DNA of 64,000 bases from Acanthosepion pharaonis (Eukaryota > Mollusca > Cephalopoda > Sepiida > Sepiidae), in assembly GCA_903632075.3 (NCBI GenBank), contig CAHIKZ030001197.1:682001-746000 (forward strand). The letters run 5' to 3'. The notes below the pieces were generated by a model. The model did not search any database. It saw only the letters and a program-made list of their open reading frames with translations, and was not told the origin of the DNA. Positions 23,576 to 34,377 of the stretch are shown piece by piece (the stretch's first letter is position 1; every line of letters begins with the position of its first letter). The position numbers were made by a program, and so were the translations under genes.

Positions 23576-23604
23576 CGCTGGCGACCGGCTTTTGTGAAGC
23601 TATC

Positions 23605-23721
23605 TTCCCTGGATGAGTCTAATGGTGATTACGAAGGTGTTTGGTGTGATCACTTGTGATGGCGACGTTATGTCTCCATTCATCTTCCCACAGGGCTTCG
23701 GAATCAACATGAAAGGCCTAG

Positions 23722-23722
<1 letters not shown>
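23605..23722 (+). pseudogene. Internally deleted mariner (DD34D-type) fragment
   Basis: Reads GATGAGTCTAATGGTGATTA followed by CGAAGGTGTTTGGTGTGATC. This joins an N-terminal segment (ESNGDYEGV) directly to the core segment FGVIT-x-DGD. The same joint occurs at 40601-40640. The copy stops at a TA run at 23724. Confidence 0.75.
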
Positions 23723-23723
<1 letters not shown>

Positions 23724-23761
<38 letters not shown>

Positions 23762-23995
23762 GGCTGCTGAAACTTTTTTCGGTCCGACGCTATCCCCAAG
23801 TCTCACCCAAACAAACATAAGATATTTTTGGGCAAATATTTCTTGCATATATATTCCTATCTCTATCTGTAAAAACACATGTACACAATTCATTTCCAAA
23901 AATCTGAGGAAAGATTATAATTTTTTCTTGTTTTGAAAAAAATTCTTCATCGAATCAAACACTTTTGTATACATTCTCTGATAGATACGTCAAAG
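23724..23995 (+). repeat. Repeat R, copy 1, with leading (TA)n
   Basis: A TA run (23724-23758) leads into GGGGCTGCTGAAACTTTTTT, CGGTCCGACGCT, CCAAGTCTCACCCAAA, ACACATGTACAC, and ends near TTTTGTATAC. A second copy with the same leading TA run is at 30194-30747. Confidence 0.8.
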
Positions 23996-23999
23996 TAAA

Positions 24000-26370
24000 T
24001 TTTTCGTAAAAAAAAAATCTCATTCATATACGCACGTCTGATAACCGTAAATACCTCTTCATCAATTGTTCAATCAAAAAGTTGATTACTACACTTTCAT
24101 GTCCATCTATTTATTAGTATTTAACTGATGAACAAAATTTTAATGAATGAAAAAAATACTTAAAACAAATATTACCAATCTACTTGAAAGTGAAATAATA
24201 CAGCAGTCGCTGTCCAACACAGTAAGTTTCAATATATTGAAAATTATGATACACAGAATTTTATGCATTTATCTTTCTAGCAAGACAACAAGTAATGGAG
24301 CGCCCAATGATAATCAGCTTTACAAGTAATGATATGCGTTAGGAATTTGGCAAGCTTTAGACCTCAGTCAGAAATATACACGATTAAGATTTTATCACCT
24401 GATGAGAGAATGAATTCTGCCAGTTTTATTTAATAATTTTTTCTTTGAAAATAAATGTAGCCTGAAAGCAGGGTAAAACGCATTAGATATTTCCTTAAAT
24501 TTTCTTTCAATTAATCTTCTATTTAATATCCATACTTTTAAAACAGATTCTGTTTTGCAATGAATTCTTGAATTGATTCTTTACCTATCTCGGAGAGTTA
24601 GAATTGAATTCTTTGAATTAATGCAATCATTCTAGTTTCGATATTTGTTGTTTTCATGGATTTAACAGATTAGTTGAACTGGCAGAATTTTTTAAGGAAA
24701 AATTCAATCCTATCAAAAGACTGCTTCATGGATGCACTCATCTGGTATAATTAAATTTCGTACAAAAACCTAACCCTAAATAATTAACCGTATCTAGGTT
24801 CCTTGTAACTTCTGCATTATAGGCAGGTTGTCAATTCCTTAAACGAGTATGAAGGTTTATAGCACATTAAGATATAAGTGAAAGCAATACTTTGTTCACA
24901 ATTGAAACTGTTACACTTTTATTACGCTGAATCGTACAGGTACATCATACAAATTCATTTATTTGGTTAAAATTGTATGCAAAATAAATTACTATGTACG
25001 AATTTAAATAATCTGCTACAGAATTCAAATAAGTTTATTATTATTTTACTCACAGAAAAAAAAAAGCTGAACACAATAAAATAAGTGAAATATATATATA
25101 TATATATATATATTCATGTGCACGTGTGTTCCTGTGTAAATACTTATACGTAATGGAAATTGTCTTTCCCTTCAAATTATTATGTATGCACGCCTAAACA
25201 CATACATATATTATCCGTCAAAGATATGAGACCATCCTCTGGGTTTCGAAAAATCACTTAAAATTGAAAGCGGCGTGCCTTCTTCAAAACTAATTTAGTA
25301 GCTCACTTCGAGCCAGAGGGAGTTTTTCATTGTGAACAGTTTTATTACATATTCATCGTCATCATCGTCATCATTAGCAAAAGTATTAGTAGTAGTTATA
25401 TAATTATTATAATATTATTAGTAACAATAATAATAATAATACTAATAAAAAATATAAAACAACAAAATTAACAACTGCATAAAATTACCCTAGAATTTTA
25501 TTTCTTTTTTGTCTAATTTACCTTTGCTGGCGAGAGTCGATTTAAAATTTAGCCAACTCATTGTTTAAAAACGTGAACGGCATGAGTTAAATAGTCTCAG
25601 TATCATAGCTTAGCATGAATTTATTGACCCAAAGAAGGCATGAAACTTACTAATTATTTAAATCCGGAAGGTGCCCCCCACCCAACAAATTTGGCCTATG
25701 GTATACGCATACACATACACATATATAATATACAACGTGTGTGTGTGTGTGTGTGCGTATAAATTTTGAGAAAAGGGTAGAATTTGTGACTTTTTTTAAT
25801 CATTTCACCCCAAGCAAGTCAATAAAACCGCTAAGACGGAAAGGGGGTTACTGAGTGTGAAATAATTTGAGAAAAAGAACACATTATATTAATAAAAAAG
25901 AACAATAAACGAATAGGAATTAAGAAGACAGGAGATAACGGTTGATATTGAGCTTCCAGAAGCAAGAAACTCTTAGAATAGAACTTACGGTTACATATAG
26001 CCATTTCAATTGCAAAATGAGACCTTGCCGCCAACCCAGTACAAAGCTTAAATTCAGAAAGTCTAGCTGTGAAATTGGGAAGATCATCAGAACAATTACT
26101 ATGAAAGTATTTATAGAAAAGGAACAGTGATCCACCTTACGGCGGTAGGAAAGTTACTGAAGCCGAGAGGCCAGGTTAGGACAAATAACATTGTAGATTC
26201 TTCCTTGTCTTTTGTAAAGAATCTCTAAATAATAATAATAATAATCACTAAGATAAATATCAGCACATCTTTGGTAAGGTTAATCTTGACAGACTCTTAA
26301 GCTGAAAAACAATAATATCTATCTATAATAAATACATAGCATATCATTAACAATATAACCCATGAATATA
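24000..26370. other. Gene-free stretch with scattered microsatellites
   Basis: TA at about 25089-25113, TCATCG-type words at 25355-25375, AATAAT at 25425-25445, GT at 25737-25757, and AAT at 26227-26243. No coding family is recognised in either strand. Confidence 0.6.
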
Positions 26371-26372
26371 TA

Positions 26373-26431
26373 TACGAGGGTTTACTAGAAAGTTATCGGA
26401 TCAACCAATATATATATATATATATATATAT

Positions 26432-26472
<41 letters not shown>

Positions 26473-26534
26473 GGACTCTCCTGTCAGTATCGACGTATTA
26501 GTGTCCAGCAGCAGATTTTTTAAGTTTAGTCGAT

Positions 26535-26608
<74 letters not shown>

Positions 26609-26735
26609 GACGCGCTGGAGAATGTTACGCAAGACATGCTACAGCGTGTTTGATAGGAGCTGGACTACCAACTTGAAGCGTGTTGCGCCACACGCGGTTA
26701 GTATATTTAACATTTTTGAAACATTGTGAAATCGG
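26373..26735 (+). mobile_element. Mariner remnant disrupted by microsatellites
   Basis: A mariner-style terminus TACGAGGGTTTACTAGAAAG starts at 26373. It is followed by (TA)n-(GATA)n (26407-26470) and (CA)n-(TA)n (26536-26605). At about 26610-26705 a C-terminal transposase end is legible in two frames: NVTQDMLQRV, then ELDYQLEACCATRG. The interior of the gene is gone. Assignment to the mariner superfamily rests on these two short signals. Confidence 0.5.
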
Positions 26736-27065
26736 TTATAAAATCTACATCCCTTAGAATATGTTGTTCAAATTTTGATAAATAAATCATTTATTGTTTA
26801 ACATAAAGCCGATTTAATTTTGTTTGCCTGGGACATGTAGTTACTCATATACTCATATTTTAAATGATGCCAATTTTTTTGGATACCTTGTACATACATA
26901 CACTATATAAAAAGTTAAAACATTTTACATTCTGTACAACCCGAGTTTCAACCGTGTGGGGTCGTCAGGTAGCAAGGCAAATAATGTTTTTCAACACACC
27001 CGAATTTTCTTTAGATTACCAGAAGTCAGGAAGAAGAGGAGTTGAGGGAAATTCTTTATCTACAT

Positions 27066-27510
27066 TCAACAGGGCTTGTAGAGGCCGAGAATGTACTTGT
27101 TAATATGTCGGCATTTAGACATGATCTCTGAACGTTCATTTAACAACTTTGAACAATCTGGATGCATTACAGTCGTCAACTTCTCTTCCTGGCATAATTT
27201 ACAGCTATTACTGATTATCCTACCAGGTTTGACCCTTCTCAATTTATTCCACTGTATTCTTGAACTGTTACCGTCTTTTTTGCTTTTAACTTCCATATTC
27301 CGCCAGCTTTATATAATGCCTACGGTTCTGCATCCTAAGTGAAGAAGCATGGTTGTTCCAACGTTAATTAAAGGCACCCTCTGTACATCCAATATAAACT
27401 TTCTTTTGTCTACTATCATCTTTAACTTCAGCTTGGTAAATTACACCCTCCATACAGCAGACTCCGTCCAAAGGGCATTTTGAGCATCAGTTTTCAAAAT
27501 CCTCGTATTT
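27066..27510 (-). pseudogene. Penelope-like GIY-YIG endonuclease and C terminus
   Basis: CPLDGVCCMEGVIYQAEVKD and KKVYIGCTEGAFN give the paired GIY and YIG motifs in VIY/YIG form. A stop follows the F-N, then RWNNHASSLR. The C-terminal part (27066-27296) holds CKLCQEEKL, SKLLNERSEIMSKCRH and NKYIL, the standard end of the endonuclease domain in this class. Confidence 0.85.
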
Positions 27511-27849
27511 TGCCTATTTATGTTATTTAAATTGTCAGTGCAACTGTAACTCAATTTTACGGTGTTGTTGTTAAAAAATTCTGAGGTTTTCGAGAAGTGT
27601 TTCCTTATTAAATCAAAGAATATTTTTTCTATTTTTGTTCTTACCTGCAGATTAAACAGTGAGATGGTGAACCAAATTTGTCTCTTTTTTATATTCTGTT
27701 ATTCCTCTGTTGTTGATCAATCCGAGATTCAAATGTAGGGTCCATTTTATGCCCCTATCCCTTCAATGCTGCTATATATCTTTTTTTTCCCAAATATTTC
27801 CTTTGTCAAGGAATTTCTTGAAAATCTCTCAACTCCACTTGGGATGTCC

Positions 27850-28365
27850 TTAGTTACATACGCTGAATGACTGGACTTCGAATATATATTTTAACACAGT
27901 ATTAGGTTTTCTATATGGGGAAAATGTAGCGGCCAGTAGGTTAAATTCATTATCTAAATATTGAACAATTTTCATGTTGATTTTTACAGTGATTTCAAAA
28001 TTTAAATCCTTTAAGATCTTTTTCCATGATGGCATCGTTACCTGTTTTATTATGTTATACCACGGTAAACCCATTGTCGTTGTAAAAACCGTGGATGTCA
28101 ATATGGACAATTTTATTAATTTTACTTTATTATAAGTATACTCATCAGTTCAGGAAAAAATATGCCCATCGAAAGATACTTGGGGTACATCAAAATTTCC
28201 TTCTATGGACACACGGTTCACCATCATGGACCAAAACGGATTTTAGGTAGTGCAATATTGACTTAATCTGCTTCGGCATAAGGTCAACAATGTTTTGCAT
28301 AATTTAATGCTTCTAATAATCCTTTCTTAATGATGGAATCATTTATATCATACTAGCAGTAGAGC
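27850..28365 (-). pseudogene. Penelope-like RT palm/thumb
   Basis: Segments are DSIIKKGLLEALNYAKHC (about 28290-28345), FDVPQVSFDGHIF (about 28150-28190), DIHGFYNDNGFTVV (about 28065-28110) and YLDNEFNLLAATFSPYRKPN (about 27900-27965). The catalytic Y-x-D-D position reads YNDN, so the second aspartate is replaced by asparagine. Frames change between blocks. Confidence 0.8.
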
Positions 28366-28955
28366 CCGGCGTTGCCCGGGGATGTAACAGTAAGAGATAG
28401 ATCAAGTATCGACCATCATAAAGACTGAAAAATAAAATTGACAAAGATTATTGTTTAAGGTTGACGGACACGCATGTCTTAATTAGTTTTTTTTTGCTGT
28501 TTTTTTTACGAATTGGTCAAACCCAAACTCAAACAAAAACATTGTTTTCAATCGTTATGAGTCTACCGATTGAATAGAATTTTATTATAAACAATTGTCT
28601 TGTAAATGGAATTTTTAAAGCATTCTGAATGTAAAAATAAAGAAAAAAGTGTGCAAGACAATAAGAAACACTACACGCCAAAAAAGTGAAGTTTTGTTGA
28701 AATCGGTTGAAAAATGTAGGAAATCCAATCCCATATATAAACGAACACACACACACACACACACACACACAACCTGGGTTTTATAATAAGTATAACTCGA
28801 TATGAGTTGTCTCCCTTTCATTCTCGCGACAGTGATGCCTCTTAATCGTGTTTTCAAAGTGATTTCATTTGAAATCGGTTAAAAAATGTAGGAAATCCGA
28901 TCCAATATATAAACGGACAGACACACACACACAACCTGGGTTTTATAACAAGTAT
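28366..28955 (+). mobile_element. Repeat nested inside the Penelope-like element
   Basis: The left end is ATACTAGCAGTAGAGCCCGG and CGTTGCCCGGGG. The right end is ACCTGGGTTTTATAACAAGT followed by ATGAT. A block of about 85 bases (GAAATCGGTTRAAAAATGTA through a CA microsatellite to the same AACCTGGGTTTTATAA end) is present twice, at 28698-28793 and 28867-28955. The short inverted ends ATACT suggest a DNA-type nonautonomous element, but the family is not identified. Confidence 0.65.
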
Positions 28956-28956
28956 G

Positions 28957-29180
28957 ATTTAATAAATACCTGTTTGTTCTTACCTTCAATATTAACGAAT
29001 CAGGAAGTGCATTCATTGGATTCTTCCCACCGATTACCTGCCTTGTTACCCTCAGTAGTTCGCATATGTTTTGTGCAATTTTCCGATTCATAATGTCCTG
29101 TCTTGGATTTACTAACCGGAAAGATGAGCAGCTGTAGAAATTGTCCTTCTGATTTTTAACAGCGATAAAATCCAGAAGCT
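28957..29180 (-). pseudogene. Penelope-like RT fingers
   Basis: An open minus-strand segment reads DFIAVKNQKDNFYSCSSF, RLVNPRQDIMNRKIAQN and ICELLR. This is the F-I-x-x-K-x-x-K-x-N-F and R-L-I-N-P region of Penelope-like reverse transcriptases. It is truncated by the nested repeat at 28955. Confidence 0.8.
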
Positions 29181-29309
29181 ATACGAAAAGAAGGCTAATA
29201 GCGATTCTGGCTGTGATATCATTAGCTTCTTTATTGACCTTTTTTTACATAGCGGGTGCTTTCTAATAAAATCTGCTAACTTCAGATATTTTCTTGTATA
29301 ATATATATA

Positions 29310-29472
29310 TGTGTGTGTATGTGTATTTAGGCAGCAATCCTTTTTTCAAGCACATTTCATTGAATACGACAGACAAGGTGCTTTTATTTAGTTTTTTATG
29401 CAATTTCTCATGCGATCTAATAATTTTTTTTTTCGGATAATAGATTATATAACCAAATAAAAAAACATACAT
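29310..29472 (-). pseudogene. Penelope-like N-most segment and inverted-repeat arm
   Basis: Contains KLHKKLNKSTLSVVFNE and CLKKGLLPKYT, a C-L-x-x-x-L-L-P-K-Y pattern that normally lies upstream of the segment at 29795-30000. The order is therefore scrambled. Bases 29357-29458 are also one arm of a long inverted repeat. Confidence 0.6.
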
Positions 29473-29736
29473 TCAGTAAACTATTTCTTCTTGTTTTATA
29501 AAATGTTTTCATTTTTCAAAACACGGTCAAGATATTGTATCCATAAAACATGCATACAACTATTTCTTATTTAGTAGTTAAAATATTTAATCCTTGAAAA
29601 TGGTTAAATGTATAGCCGAAAGAACATACGGACAGTTTTTATATAATTTATCATCCGAAAAGAAAAAAAAATACTAGATCGCATGAGAAGTTGTATAAAA
29701 AACTAAATAAAAGCACCTTCTCTGTCGTATTCAATG

Positions 29737-29742
<6 letters not shown>
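29357..29742. repeat. Long inverted repeat, arms of about 100 bases
   Basis: The arm at 29357-29458 and the arm at 29645-29742 are reverse complements with only scattered mismatches over about 100 bases. They share GAATACGACAGA, AAGGTGCTTTTATTTAGTTT and CTCATGCGATCTA. The spacer is about 187 bases. It is formed by an inverted partial copy of the Penelope-like N-terminal coding sequence. Confidence 0.85.
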
Positions 29743-29778
<36 letters not shown>

Positions 29779-29794
29779 GTGTGTGTGTGTGTGT

Positions 29795-30000
29795 TTTATC
29801 GCACTTTACCAAAACATATTTGTTTTTATTTCTCTTATTTCCACTGATATGTTCATTTGAAAATTGCTTACATGTTTCCTGAACCTTACATTATCCATAA
29901 TACCATTTAGGTCCTCTTCCAAGCCAGATAGTTTAGGACCGGGAAGTACCCTCCTGCAGTGGAAGAACTATGTTTTTACGGTGTATTCTTTATTATTTGT
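29795..30000 (-). pseudogene. Penelope-like N-terminal segment
   Basis: Legible minus-strand text is LPGPKLSGLEEDLNGIM, DNVRFRKHVSNFQMN and VEIREIKTNMF. This fits the F-E-x-D-L, I-x-F-R and F-Q-x-x-L blocks near the N terminus of Penelope-like proteins. It is cut off at a (CA)n-(TA)n tract at 29740-29794. Confidence 0.65.
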
Positions 30001-30189
30001 ATATTTTCGTAAAGCAAACACTAGGATATCATTTGTCTTGCTATCTGACGTGCCCTGACGATTGAAACTCGGGTAGTACAGAAGGTAAAATATTTTCATC
30101 TTGTAGTACTAACCAGCTCTGCAAGTTCAATTTTCTGATTGGTGAATTGAGCACTTTTTTATATATCCGTCTTTGGTAATTTCTCATTC

Positions 30190-30193
<4 letters not shown>

Positions 30194-30228
<35 letters not shown>

Positions 30229-30747
30229 GGGGTGCTGATAATTTTTTTGGGTCCGACGCTTTTCCCAAGCCTCACCCAAAATAAATAAACTCAAGATATT
30301 ATTGGGAAATCATATCCCGCATATATCTTCCTATCTCTCTCTGTCTGTTATATTTAACATCCTCCACCCCACGAGGGATGTACGTGGCACAAGGCCGAGT
30401 TTACTGTGGGTCCTCCGAGCCCGTAGGCTTGGCCAAAATTATTCTCGTAGAACCCGTATAAACGGGTTCAGGGCCTGTCTACCTCCTCGAACAAAACTTT
30501 GCCCTTAGGCAAAGCCTCGTTCGAGTTCCACTCTGCTAAAGGCAGAGATTTTGACAGTATGAACAGTCTGGTGGACTGTTCTCTCTCTTTCTCAGTAGAA
30601 ACACATGTACACACAAGATATTCTAGTGAGAATATATGAGGTTTGAAGAAAGCTCACAATTCATTTCCAAAAATATGAGAAAGATAATTTTTTTCTCTTG
30701 TTTTGAAGAGATTCTCCATCGAGTGAAACAATTTTATATACCCGACT
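30194..30747 (+). repeat. Repeat R, copy 2, with insertion
   Basis: The TA run (30194-30225) is followed by GGGGTGCTGATAATTTTTTT, GGTCCGACGCT and CTCACCCAAA as in copy 1. After CTATCTCTCTCTGT near 30343 the match stops, and it resumes at AGAAACACATGTACAC near 30596. A second block of about 40 bases at 30613-30654 is also absent from copy 1. Confidence 0.8.
30345..30596. repeat. Insertion composed of consecutive hairpins
   Basis: Within 190 bases I count these stems: GGCCGAG/CTTGGCC (30393-30434), GAACCCGT/ACGGGTTC (30450-30469), CTCGAAC/GTTCGAG (30486-30525) enclosing CTTTGCC/GGCAAAG (30497-30514), CTCTGC/GCAGAG (30531-30547), and GAACAGTC/GACTGTTC (30561-30581). All but the first are perfectly paired. 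The block is GC-richer than its surroundings and is absent from repeat R copy 1. It has no long frame. A front segment (GTGGCACAAGGCCGA) resembles part of the SINE-like unit at 49700. Confidence 0.7.
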
Positions 30748-30790
30748 GGAATTCGAACTCGTCTCTCCGATTTCTCATTCCGTGTCGCTA
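30748..30790 (-). repeat. SINE head fragment
   Basis: On the minus strand this reads GAGACGAGTTCGAATTCCAG, the B-box region of the local SINE family, cut off after about 40 bases. Confidence 0.5.
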
Positions 30791-31067
30791 TCTGTATATA
30801 TGAGAGAGAGAGGGAGAAAGTGAGAGAGAGATGGCGATGCTTTCTTTCATTATGAACATTTATGGCATAAGCACAAAAAATCAGTTATCCATTCACACAC
30901 AAAGTGTTCCAAAGCTTATAAGCTTCCGTCCATCAGTTGCCAACATCTTAATGCAATTCACACGTCAGCAGCATCTAAGTATTTCTTTTTTCTTAGGCTT
31001 TTGTCTCAGATTGCTTCCCCTTTACTAAGATGAAAACATAACGAAATTATCTGTTCTTAATTGACCA

Positions 31068-31134
31068 GCGGTGTGCTGTGGTCGAGTAGGGACTTCTTGT
31101 GATAACAAAACGTTCGACTCAATCAAGACACCGC
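31068..31134 (+). tRNA. tRNA-like sequence, probable pseudogene
   Basis: The ends GCGGTGT and ACACCGC form a perfect 7-bp acceptor-like stem. An A-box-like TGGTCGAGTAGG and a B-box-like CGTTCGACTCA are present in the right order. At 67 bases it is short for a tRNA, and the T and D stems do not pair well. It is therefore more likely a tRNA pseudogene or the head of a tRNA-derived SINE than a working gene. No anticodon is assigned. Confidence 0.3.
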
Positions 31135-31139
31135 ATAAT

Positions 31140-32450
31140 ATGATCAGAAGAGTTACACTTATTCATGAAAAGCGGTTCGAATTGCATGAATTAGATTAGC
31201 TAACAACGTTAGTCTCGAAATGGTTCTTTTGTCTCTCTCGTTTATTGTTCTGCAAATACGAGATTTCGGAAGAACTTATTTTGAAGGTTTCTGGACTGCG
31301 GAATTAATTTCATGTTTATATACTTGAAGGTATTACAGGTGTTTTAATGTGTAAAAAAATAAACAGCATTTCCTTCCGTGTGTTTTATTATCATTATACT
31401 ATGCACAGAACTGCGAAGTAGCTATGGTTAAATCAATAATTAAACTGTTACAAAAATTTAACAACTGCATCTGTTTTCCTTAATTCTGTAGGCATATCTG
31501 CGTAGTACAGGACCAACGACTCACAGCTCTACGTATTATTGCTGTGTTTTCCATTGCAAGTTGTTTTTTTAAGGGATCGAGACCACGACCGTGTAGTGGT
31601 ACAACCGGTACATTATTTCTTTACAAATGTGTAAGCAAAAGAAAAGCAACAAGAGAAACCAAACGGCAACTATGTATATTTTTATAATAAGAACAAATAT
31701 CTATATTTATTTATGTCAATGATATACAAGCATAATTAACAGGAATTACTTCCCTTTGACTGGAATTACAGTCTTTACTAAAGAAATATTTTTATCAGAG
31801 CTCATAGAAAGTTGAATGGACTTGCCGCTCAAAATGTTCGCCGTGAGAGGGTTGAAAGAATTCTGTAAAGCTGAGAATATATTGATAAACTTTTAGCTTC
31901 AGAAGAGTTGAAGAAGTAGATGTTCCGTAATGTTCAATCAGTTTCTCTTGCTTGTAGTTGAATATTCGTAATACATTGATGCTTGTAATTTGTAATTATT
32001 TTTCCGTACGTATGTTTATGTGTGGTGTGTGAATATGTTTTCATAGCGTCCGCACGAACTGGGGTCGGAACGCGATTCTTTAAACAGCTACATTTTGGTA
32101 AGCGAGAGAAATCAAAAAGAGGAAATGAGAACTTGTGTCGCAGTATTTATAATAAACGTAGTCACGTGTTAGGCTCTGGGAGGCATTTCGGATTTTTGGC
32201 AGAATTGTATTTTTGTTCAGGTCAGAAACTAGGTCGATGTTATTCGGACGTAGGCAAGAACATGATGTAAATATTAACTGACCAATGAGAAGTGAGAAAA
32301 ATACCAAGGCTCCATGATCTATTTTTTTCGTAGATTTTTGTAGTCGAAAACAAGAGGTAGCAGAATACTAGAACCGTTTAAAATTCAGAGATGTCTTTTT
32401 CTTAGACGAGTTGTAGACTATGCTCTATGGCCGTTGTAATCAACTAAAGC
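31140..32450. other. No recognisable gene
   Basis: The open frames at 32022-32307 on both strands show no family features. Nothing else stands out. Confidence 0.45.
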
Positions 32451-32457
32451 TAGAGAG

Positions 32458-32612
32458 ATTAGTCTGCTTTGCTACTGACCCTTAGCTGGCAAGAGGGGAT
32501 ATGGATTCGTACATTCCCTAAAGCGAAAGTGAACACAACTTCTTCGGTTGGAATTTGAACCCGACACGCTGATCCCTCTTTCCGTGCTCATTCATTAATC
32601 ATGGCAAAAGCT
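32458..32612 (-). repeat. Diverged SINE copy
   Basis: On the minus strand: a head with CGTGTCGGGTTCAAATTCCA (B box near 32551-32570), then TCGCTTTAGGGAATGTACGA, then CAGCTAAGGGTCAGTAGCAA as a diverged core. It fits the second SINE subfamily at 51400 and 54080. Confidence 0.5.
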
Positions 32613-33099
32613 AGAACATTAATTTGAGCAAAATATTAAAGAAACCTTTTTTTAATAGTTGTTTGCTTTATTTTATCCACAAGTACGGATCGAACTCGTT
32701 CATATCGCAATCATTTTCTACTTTTTCAGCTACTGCTTTACAAACATTCAGATAAGTTCAGTCTTGTTTCCTTCTGCGGTAAAGCAAGATATCTGTATCC
32801 CGTGAGAGAACCCCTGGTCAACAGTGTAGGTTAAATGGACAATCCTTAACTCCTACTGCAAAGGTCGGTGCAGCTGAAACAATTTCTGAACACGTTACAA
32901 AGAACATCAGTCCCTATAAATGCTACTGCTGTACGGTGTAACAGCAAAATTGTCCTAATCGTGTAACAGTAAAATTGTTCAATTGTTAGATTAAGATTTG
33001 AACCGATGTATTTTAGAAATGATTAAAGATATCTTACTGGAATTCTCAGGTTTTTTTTAAATAACGCTATTGGACTCTACTTAGAGCTAAATACATTCT

Positions 33100-33310
33100 T
33101 ATTGTTCAAAGTTGAAATGACGATCCCTGTTGCTGTTGTGACCTCCTAATCCAGTTTTTCTCTCTGCTGTTCCCTCGTTTTTTCAATTTATTCATCGTTC
33201 TCTTGATTGTTCTTGAAGGGACTTTGAAGTTGGAAGCCAGAGTGTGAATGTTGCTACCATTACTGGAGCCCTGAATGATCTTTTTCCTCTCGCTATTGCT
33301 CAATTAGGAA
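33100..33310 (-). pseudogene. Tc1/mariner-type HTH remnant
   Basis: The minus-strand frame begins MSNSERKKIIQGSSNGSNIH and continues TLASNFKVPSRTIKRTMNKL with a basic tail. This looks like the first helix-turn-helix of a Tc1-like or related transposase. No catalytic domain follows. No terminal repeats are found. Confidence 0.45.
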
Positions 33311-33314
33311 GACA

Positions 33315-34050
33315 GTGGGTCTGACCCGAAACAATTTTAATCTTTTCTCATTCTAGCTGAATAACTCAAAGTGTTTTTCAGTGATTTTTACGACAAATAG
33401 TGGCTAAAGGAAAAAAGAAACTCAATTAGTTTCATGCTTTCTTTTAGATATTAAACATTTTATGGGATGGACAATTATGCTCTTACAGGATTTAGACAAT
33501 TTTGATGTTACATCTGACACACGCCCCCCCACACACACACACACACTATATATATATATATATATAATTATTTATTTAAAAATATGATTCTAACTCGCGA
33601 CATAAGAGGTCTCATGTTTCAAAACAAGAGCCGAAAACTTCAATATAATTATTTGAATTAAAATTGAATTAAAGTAAGCTCTGTTCCATCTTCAAGCGAA
33701 TTTTTTTTTGGGAATAACGTATTTCTGAAATTTACGTGTTTTAATAATTGAAATCAAAATTTCCATGGTAACAGCTAGGGCGAATTGTTTAAATTGAGTA
33801 GGCGTCTGTTGGGTGTTAATAATAAGTATCAATATAGAGTTACTTTCGTAGATGTCAAGTCAGGGAAAGGTGGGGGTGTCTAAATTTGAAACGGAAGATG
33901 TATTAACCCTAGTCTGGCATGCGTGTCTATGGAGATTTATTTATTTTTATTTTATTTTTATGAAAGGAATTTGTGCATATAAAAACTGCCGTAACGTTTG
34001 TTTTTGACGACTTCATAAAGAGTTATCTTTTGTAGGGTATTTAAACTATT
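33315..34050. other. No gene; one compound microsatellite
   Basis: A C-run followed by (CA)n and (TA)n occupies 33524-33566. The rest shows nothing recognisable. Confidence 0.5.
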
Positions 34051-34055
34051 TATTT

Positions 34056-34205
34056 GGGCTATGGATTATGAAAGTTATTATATTGTATGCTTGTTCTTAG
34101 CTAATTATTCAGACCATAAATCTGATGATTGGGCTCTGGATTAATCAAGTTATTATATTGTATGCTTGTTTTTAGCTAATAATTCAAACTATAAATCTGA
34201 TGATG
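34056..34205 (+). repeat. 75-bp tandem duplication
   Basis: Units 34056-34130 and 34131-34205 share GGGCT-TGGATTA, AGTTATTATATTGTATGCTT and AATCTGATGAT with a few mismatches. Confidence 0.9.
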
Positions 34206-34337
34206 TCGACAGAAAACCGTTAACTCATGTCTATTGTTTAATAGATTATTATTATTTAGAAACTTAATAATGTGCAATTTCTCATGGAGGCACAAAGGGC
34301 ATGGGTCATCCCAATTTTTACATGTTCTAGCACTGTT

Positions 34338-34345
<8 letters not shown>

Positions 34346-34375
<30 letters not shown>
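34346..34375. repeat. (TA)n microsatellite
   Basis: Uninterrupted TA run. Confidence 0.95.

Positions 34376-34377
<2 letters not shown>

Larger units (their letters stand above)
26913..30090 (-). mobile_element. Penelope-like retroelement, nearly full length but broken
   Basis: Minus-strand order is N-terminal segments (29300-30000), reverse-transcriptase fingers (28957-29180), palm and thumb (27850-28365), a GIY-YIG endonuclease (27290-27500), and a Cys-rich end (27066-27220). Segments of about 75 bases at 26913-26985 and 30010-30090 are inverted copies of each other and bound the element. A different repeat of about 590 bases (28366-28955) is nested between fingers and palm. Intact relatives copy themselves by RT and cut DNA with the GIY-YIG domain. 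Microsatellites and stops rule out activity here. Confidence 0.85.

Noticed and set aside
31068..31134. Functional tRNA gene
   Set aside because: The acceptor stem pairs, but the length is 67 and the D and T stems do not form; kept only as a tRNA-like sequence.
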